From Symbiodinium natans (lineage: Eukaryota > Sar > Dinophyceae > Suessiales > Symbiodiniaceae): a DNA stretch of 64,000 bases. Below are positions 60,757 through 64,000 of the stretch, in pieces. The DNA is taken from assembly GCA_905221605.1 (NCBI GenBank), contig CAJNDS010002446.1, positions 683,148 through 747,147 on the forward strand, in the 5' to 3' direction. A program made the position numbers and the translations under genes. Numbering within the stretch: position 1 is the stretch's first letter; the number at the start of each line of letters is the position of its first letter. The notes beneath the pieces are model-generated. The model was not told the origin of the DNA. It searched no databases and saw nothing but the letters and a program-made list of their open reading frames with translations.

Positions 60757-60917
60757 CACACACACACACACACACACACCCACGCACGCGCACGCGCACG
60801 CGCACGCGCACGCGCACGCGCACGCGCACGCGCACGCGCACGCGCACGCGCACGCGCACGCGCACGCGCACGCGCACGCGCACGCGCGCGCACGCACGCA
60901 CGCACGCACGCACACAC
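60757..60917. repeat. (CA)n then (CGCA)n/(GCGCAC)n alternating tract
   Basis: (AC)n, about 17 GCGCAC hexamers, then GCAC and AC units: about 160 bp of nearly strict purine-pyrimidine alternation with high CG content, the classic Z-DNA-prone pattern. The same kind of sequence is found at 26,378-27,060. Confidence 0.96.
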
Positions 60918-60929
60918 AGACAAAAAGAT

Positions 60930-62190
60930 ATCAGCTATCTTCGCAGTGTACGTGACGCGCGCATGAATTTTCAGGCTCTGATATGGCCCGCCAAAAACAG
61001 AGACAGTTCCTCATCATTCCACCATCGGAATCCAACAGCAACGACAGTTCTGCTGGTCAATTCCTGAAAGGCTTGGGGTCGCAGCACCCCCCCTGCCGAA
61101 GACGGACGCATTCACAATGATGTTATTGATGGTATTGGTAACACTGATCGTACTCACAAGTGAGTGTAATGTGCTGACAGGGTGGATGCCACACCCCACT
61201 CAACATCGGAGCCAACGCGAATTGTGAATTGGGGTGGTGCAGAATCTAGGTCGTTTGTTCTAACTGGAATGACTATCAACCTCAAACAGGGGGTGCGCGG
61301 AAATCAACCCTAAAGGCAAATGAAATCTGTGCAAGATTTGCTGCATCAACAACTCAATATTGCTGTCAGTATCACGAATGCCGCTGTCACTGTTGATGCT
61401 ACCTTAAACGCCTAGTTACCCAAAGCACTATGACTATGGCCTCCCAAAATAGGAAACCGTAGCCAATAATTACAGCCTACTGGCGTTCAAAGTATTGCGC
61501 TAACCCATGGTACACCGCATGCTCCTTCAGAGGAGCTCTACACCTCGGCTCTGCCCGTGCGCGCACAGCGGATGAGCAGATTCGGGGCAGGATGTAGGAC
61601 GACGGTTTCAGGCTTTACGGTAACTTTGCTGCATGGTGTTGTACAGGGTTCCCTTGTGCAGGATCATGCAGCGCTGTTAGCGCTGTTAGGCTGTTATTGT
61701 TATTCGAGTATCTGAAGAAAAAATGTTAGATGATCACCTTTCTTAAATTTGTGGTCAATTCCTGAAGAAGGTTTCTCCGGCATCGTGTCAGCGTTGACTG
61801 ACAGTGGGGGGGGGGGGGGGCTGGGAGCGGCAGACCCAAAACCCTAAACCCTATAGTGCTCTTGCGGGTTTAGCCTGATGATTTATTTGGGCGCTTCACG
61901 ATTTGGGTTACGATAACGGGGGTACCTTGTTGGGTCCCTTTCTCAGGGAATCCTACTATTTGGGGGTCTTTTGTAGGGTCCCTTTTTTTCGTAAACCCAC
62001 ACATTCTGATCCAAGCCATCAAGGCGGGTCCGATCTAAACAATCTAAACTTAACTCAGCATTCTGAACTTGGGGTCTGATCTCTGGACTGAACATGCAGG
62101 ATGAGCATGACAAACTCCATGACAGCCCCGTTAAGGACAGGTGTTGCGCAAGAACACAACAAACAATTCCTTGACTGCTAACATGAGCTA
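60930..62190. other. No supportable gene; 15-G run and short telomere patch
   Basis: A 15-G run at 61,806-61,820 followed closely by AACCCTAAACCC at about 61,840. No recognisable coding content; 3' flank of the membrane-protein gene. Confidence 0.5.
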
Positions 62191-62192
62191 AC

Positions 62193-64000
62193 TCAACATC
62201 GTGTGACGTCCTGTCGCCAAGGCTCCCTTTCTCTCGTCAAGGTCGCGAACGGGATGTTTGAGGGGGGCAGCTTTTCGTGTGGATACTCCGTGAACTCGCA
62301 AGCCAGCGCTGGCTCTCTCCATGTGCTGAGAGCTCGGAGGGAAGCCCTCAAGTCATACGCGTGCAAGGAGACAGCCACCAGCATGGCGAAATAAAGCGCC
62401 CAAGCAAATGAAGCTGATGACCCTGAAGCTGATGACCTTGAAGCTGATGACCCTGAAGCTGATGACCCTGAAGCTGATGACCCTGAAGCTGATGGCTCTG
62501 CCAGGATGACACCCAAGACTCCCAAGACCATGGCCACCACCACCAGCACAACGCAAACAACAAAGTGCAGCGCGGCGTTGCTCTTGTCAGGTCGGAGGCG
62601 CTGCCTGTGCTTCTCCAACATTTGATCGCAGCAAATGCCCCACTTCTGCGTTGACAGTGCTTGCGTCAGCACCCGCACATGCATGGCTGTGAGGCTGGCG
62701 GCGATGAACAGCAGGATGGCCAAGGGCATGAGGCCGACGTAGCTCTGCAGGAGAAGCCACTGTGCTGAGGCGTGGCTCGTTGCAAGAACCAGCTGCCTGC
62801 GCACAAAAATGAACATAGGGACCATCAGCTTTGGATTGGCACGGTAGGGGGCTCGGTCACCAAGGACCCCCATAACTCCTCTCGAGTCTTCAGAAAGCAG
62901 GATCCATCCTTTGGGCCCTTTCGGATCGTCCAGGCGACCCCACACTTCGGGAGTTGCAGGGCCGCTGTCCCAGAGGCCTTCCAGGAAGCCGCGTTTTCGG
63001 CCCTCATAACGCTGTACCTCAAGCACCAATACCTCCTGCCCGGCATCCAAGACATCAACAGCCATGTCATCGTGCTGAATATCTTGCAAGACCTCAGCAT
63101 GGCGACGCAGCTTGTAGGATTTGGGCAACTTCTCGTGCAAAAGCTGCTCCACGATCTGTGAGCGACTCTGTAACTGTGCGCTGTGGCCGCCTTCGTCGTT
63201 CTCACAGTTCCCACGCCAGATGGCAAGAGACGCGTACGTCACGAAATACAGAGCTGTGGCGCAGCTGGCGATGCCAAGGACGAGCAGCAGGAAGATCTCC
63301 AGAACGAAAAGCAATCGGTGCGGTGCCGATCGCAGTGGGTCGTCTGGGTCCGATCCACCCCAGAACCTCCTCAGCCGCATGGGCAAAGGCTCAAAGGTCA
63401 CTTTGGCAACGCATCTCTTTGGCTGCGGCTGACACAAATGTACGGTCGCGCCAAAAAGCTCAGGCGCCTTCGGCACCAAGAGCACCTGCCACTGAGACTT
63501 CGCATACCGCGGATACTTGGGGTACATATGCAGCTCGATTGCTGGGAGCTCTGTCCAGTTCGACTTGTCAAACTGCTCCAGCAGCGCCTTGCCAAATTGT
63601 GTCTGCTGCTTGGCGACTGCTGCCAAACCAGCGGTGATCTGCTTCACCCTGAAGCCTTGGTAGCCCAGTAACCATATTCTGATGAGGGCACCCTTTTTTG
63701 GGGTTGGTTCCTTTAGAAGGGAACCCAGAACCAAAAAAAGGGTAAAGGGTACCACTGGGCTACCCAGCAGCGTTGATCATGTTGGTAACGCTTGTCCTTG
63801 ACTAAGGTGGGAGCTCTCTGTGTTTTTGGGTGCAGCTTCTCTACGCAGTCAGCCTGGCGGGACAGGAAGAACTCCCGAGAGGCAAAGAAGGTGAAGTCTG
63901 GATCATCGAAAGTCGCAGAGATCACTTTGAAGCTGGCATGGCTCCTCAATGCTGTCTCCGTCACATGAGCTTTAATCCGAACTCCTTCTACAACACATTG
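62193..64000 (-). CDS. Multipass membrane protein of unknown function (5' end outside window)
   Basis: Two exons: 63772 to beyond 64000, and 62193-63655. The upstream exon is open to the window edge and reads FKVISATFDDPDFTFFASRE...KRYQHDQ. The join uses a GC donor (CAAC|GCTGCT) and AAG|GC acceptor, giving codon CGC and continuing FRVKQITAGLAAVAKQQTQF. Four hydrophobic helices: about 63,250-63,320 (LLFVLEIFLLLVLGIASC), 62,690-62,765 (YVGLMPLAILLFIAAS), 62,500-62,570 (HFVVCVVLVVVAMVLGVLGV) and 62,355-62,405 (ALYFAMLVAVSLHAYDLR). Between the first two is a ~190-residue soluble domain. A GSSAS pentapeptide repeat (six copies, 62,412-62,492) sits between helices 3 and 4. Stop at 62,193. No family recognised; the ATG-less frame start at 63,755 is inside the intron and is not real. 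Confidence 0.75.
62412..62492 (-). repeat. 15-bp in-frame coding repeat
   Basis: GATGACCCTGAAGCT (plus strand) in about five to six tandem copies, translating to SASGS pentapeptides with one SASRS variant. In-frame length keeps the membrane protein open; copy number is likely to vary between alleles. Confidence 0.9.
63656..63771 (-). mobile_element. Introner-like intron with terminal inverted repeats
   Basis: 116-bp intron whose body (63,659-63,764) is a hairpin. Perfect 11-bp ends GGTAGCCCAGT / ACTGGGCTACC; an inner imperfect stem ACCCTTTTTTGGGGTTGG against CCAAAAAAAGGGT-type sequence; a short central loop near CCTTTAGAAGG. The flanks CAACGCTGCTG and CAAGGCTTCAG look like a diverged target duplication (8 of 11) and supply the GC donor and AAG|GC acceptor. 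This is the structure expected of a DNA-transposon-like introner. Confidence 0.65.

Overview
This window looks like nuclear DNA of a dinoflagellate (core dinoflagellate or close relative; I cannot assign a species). Four things point that way. Plant-type telomere heptamers (CCCTAAA/TTTAGGG) are scattered through introns and intergenic DNA in some twenty blocks. Several gene models only stay in frame if non-canonical GC and GA 5' splice donors are used beside GT donors, typically with AG|G at the acceptor. Every coding segment I can support lies on the minus strand, as in dinoflagellate unidirectional gene clusters. The proteins are of dinoflagellate style: large secreted PAN/lectin proteins, ankyrin, armadillo and ubiquitin-like modules, Thr-rich TVTETT stalks.

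Layout. 1-2,300: the C-terminal exon of a bestrophin-type anion channel (minus strand), then AT-rich DNA. 2,300-10,200: a satellite desert, with telomere-like DNA, a 193-bp satellite and its longer ~320-375 bp relatives, a (TG)n tract ending in a 100-N assembly gap, and 42-bp, ~60-bp, ~72-bp and 14-bp tandem arrays. 10,200-18,300: isolated exon-like pieces (an ARM-like exon, a small exon bracketed by two opposed telomere arrays, a 250-codon exon of unknown function, a partial ARM exon copy). 19,388-29,711: a tandem cluster of four ubiquitin-like (UBL) module genes or fragments. Copies 1-3 share a four-exon module; copy 1 appears fused to an armadillo-repeat exon. Very long microsatellites (1.65 kb and 0.87 kb) separate the copies. 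30,000-36,400: repeats with no supportable gene. 36,437-37,751: a secreted Asp-box (BNR) propeller gene broken by a 10-bp duplication. 41,063-48,687: one huge secreted multidomain gene (about 2,525 aa) with a 47-bp intron. 48,994-49,137: an inverted-repeat element carrying telomere heptamers inside. 49,960-51,855: an intronless secreted Cys-rich protein. About 54,136-59,054: a multi-exon ankyrin gene. 62,193-64,000: a multipass membrane protein running off the window, interrupted by a 116-bp intron whose body is a near-complete terminal-inverted-repeat hairpin.

Functionally the window is mixed rather than one pathway: membrane and secreted proteins plus a locally amplified UBL family. The most interesting signals are structural: a transposon-like (introner-like) intron, telomere repeats carried in an inverted-repeat element, the expanded UBL array with conserved non-canonical splicing, and the nested satellites. 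Gene models were built by eye from reading frames and splice phases, with no transcript data; exon ends are approximate unless a phase argument is given.
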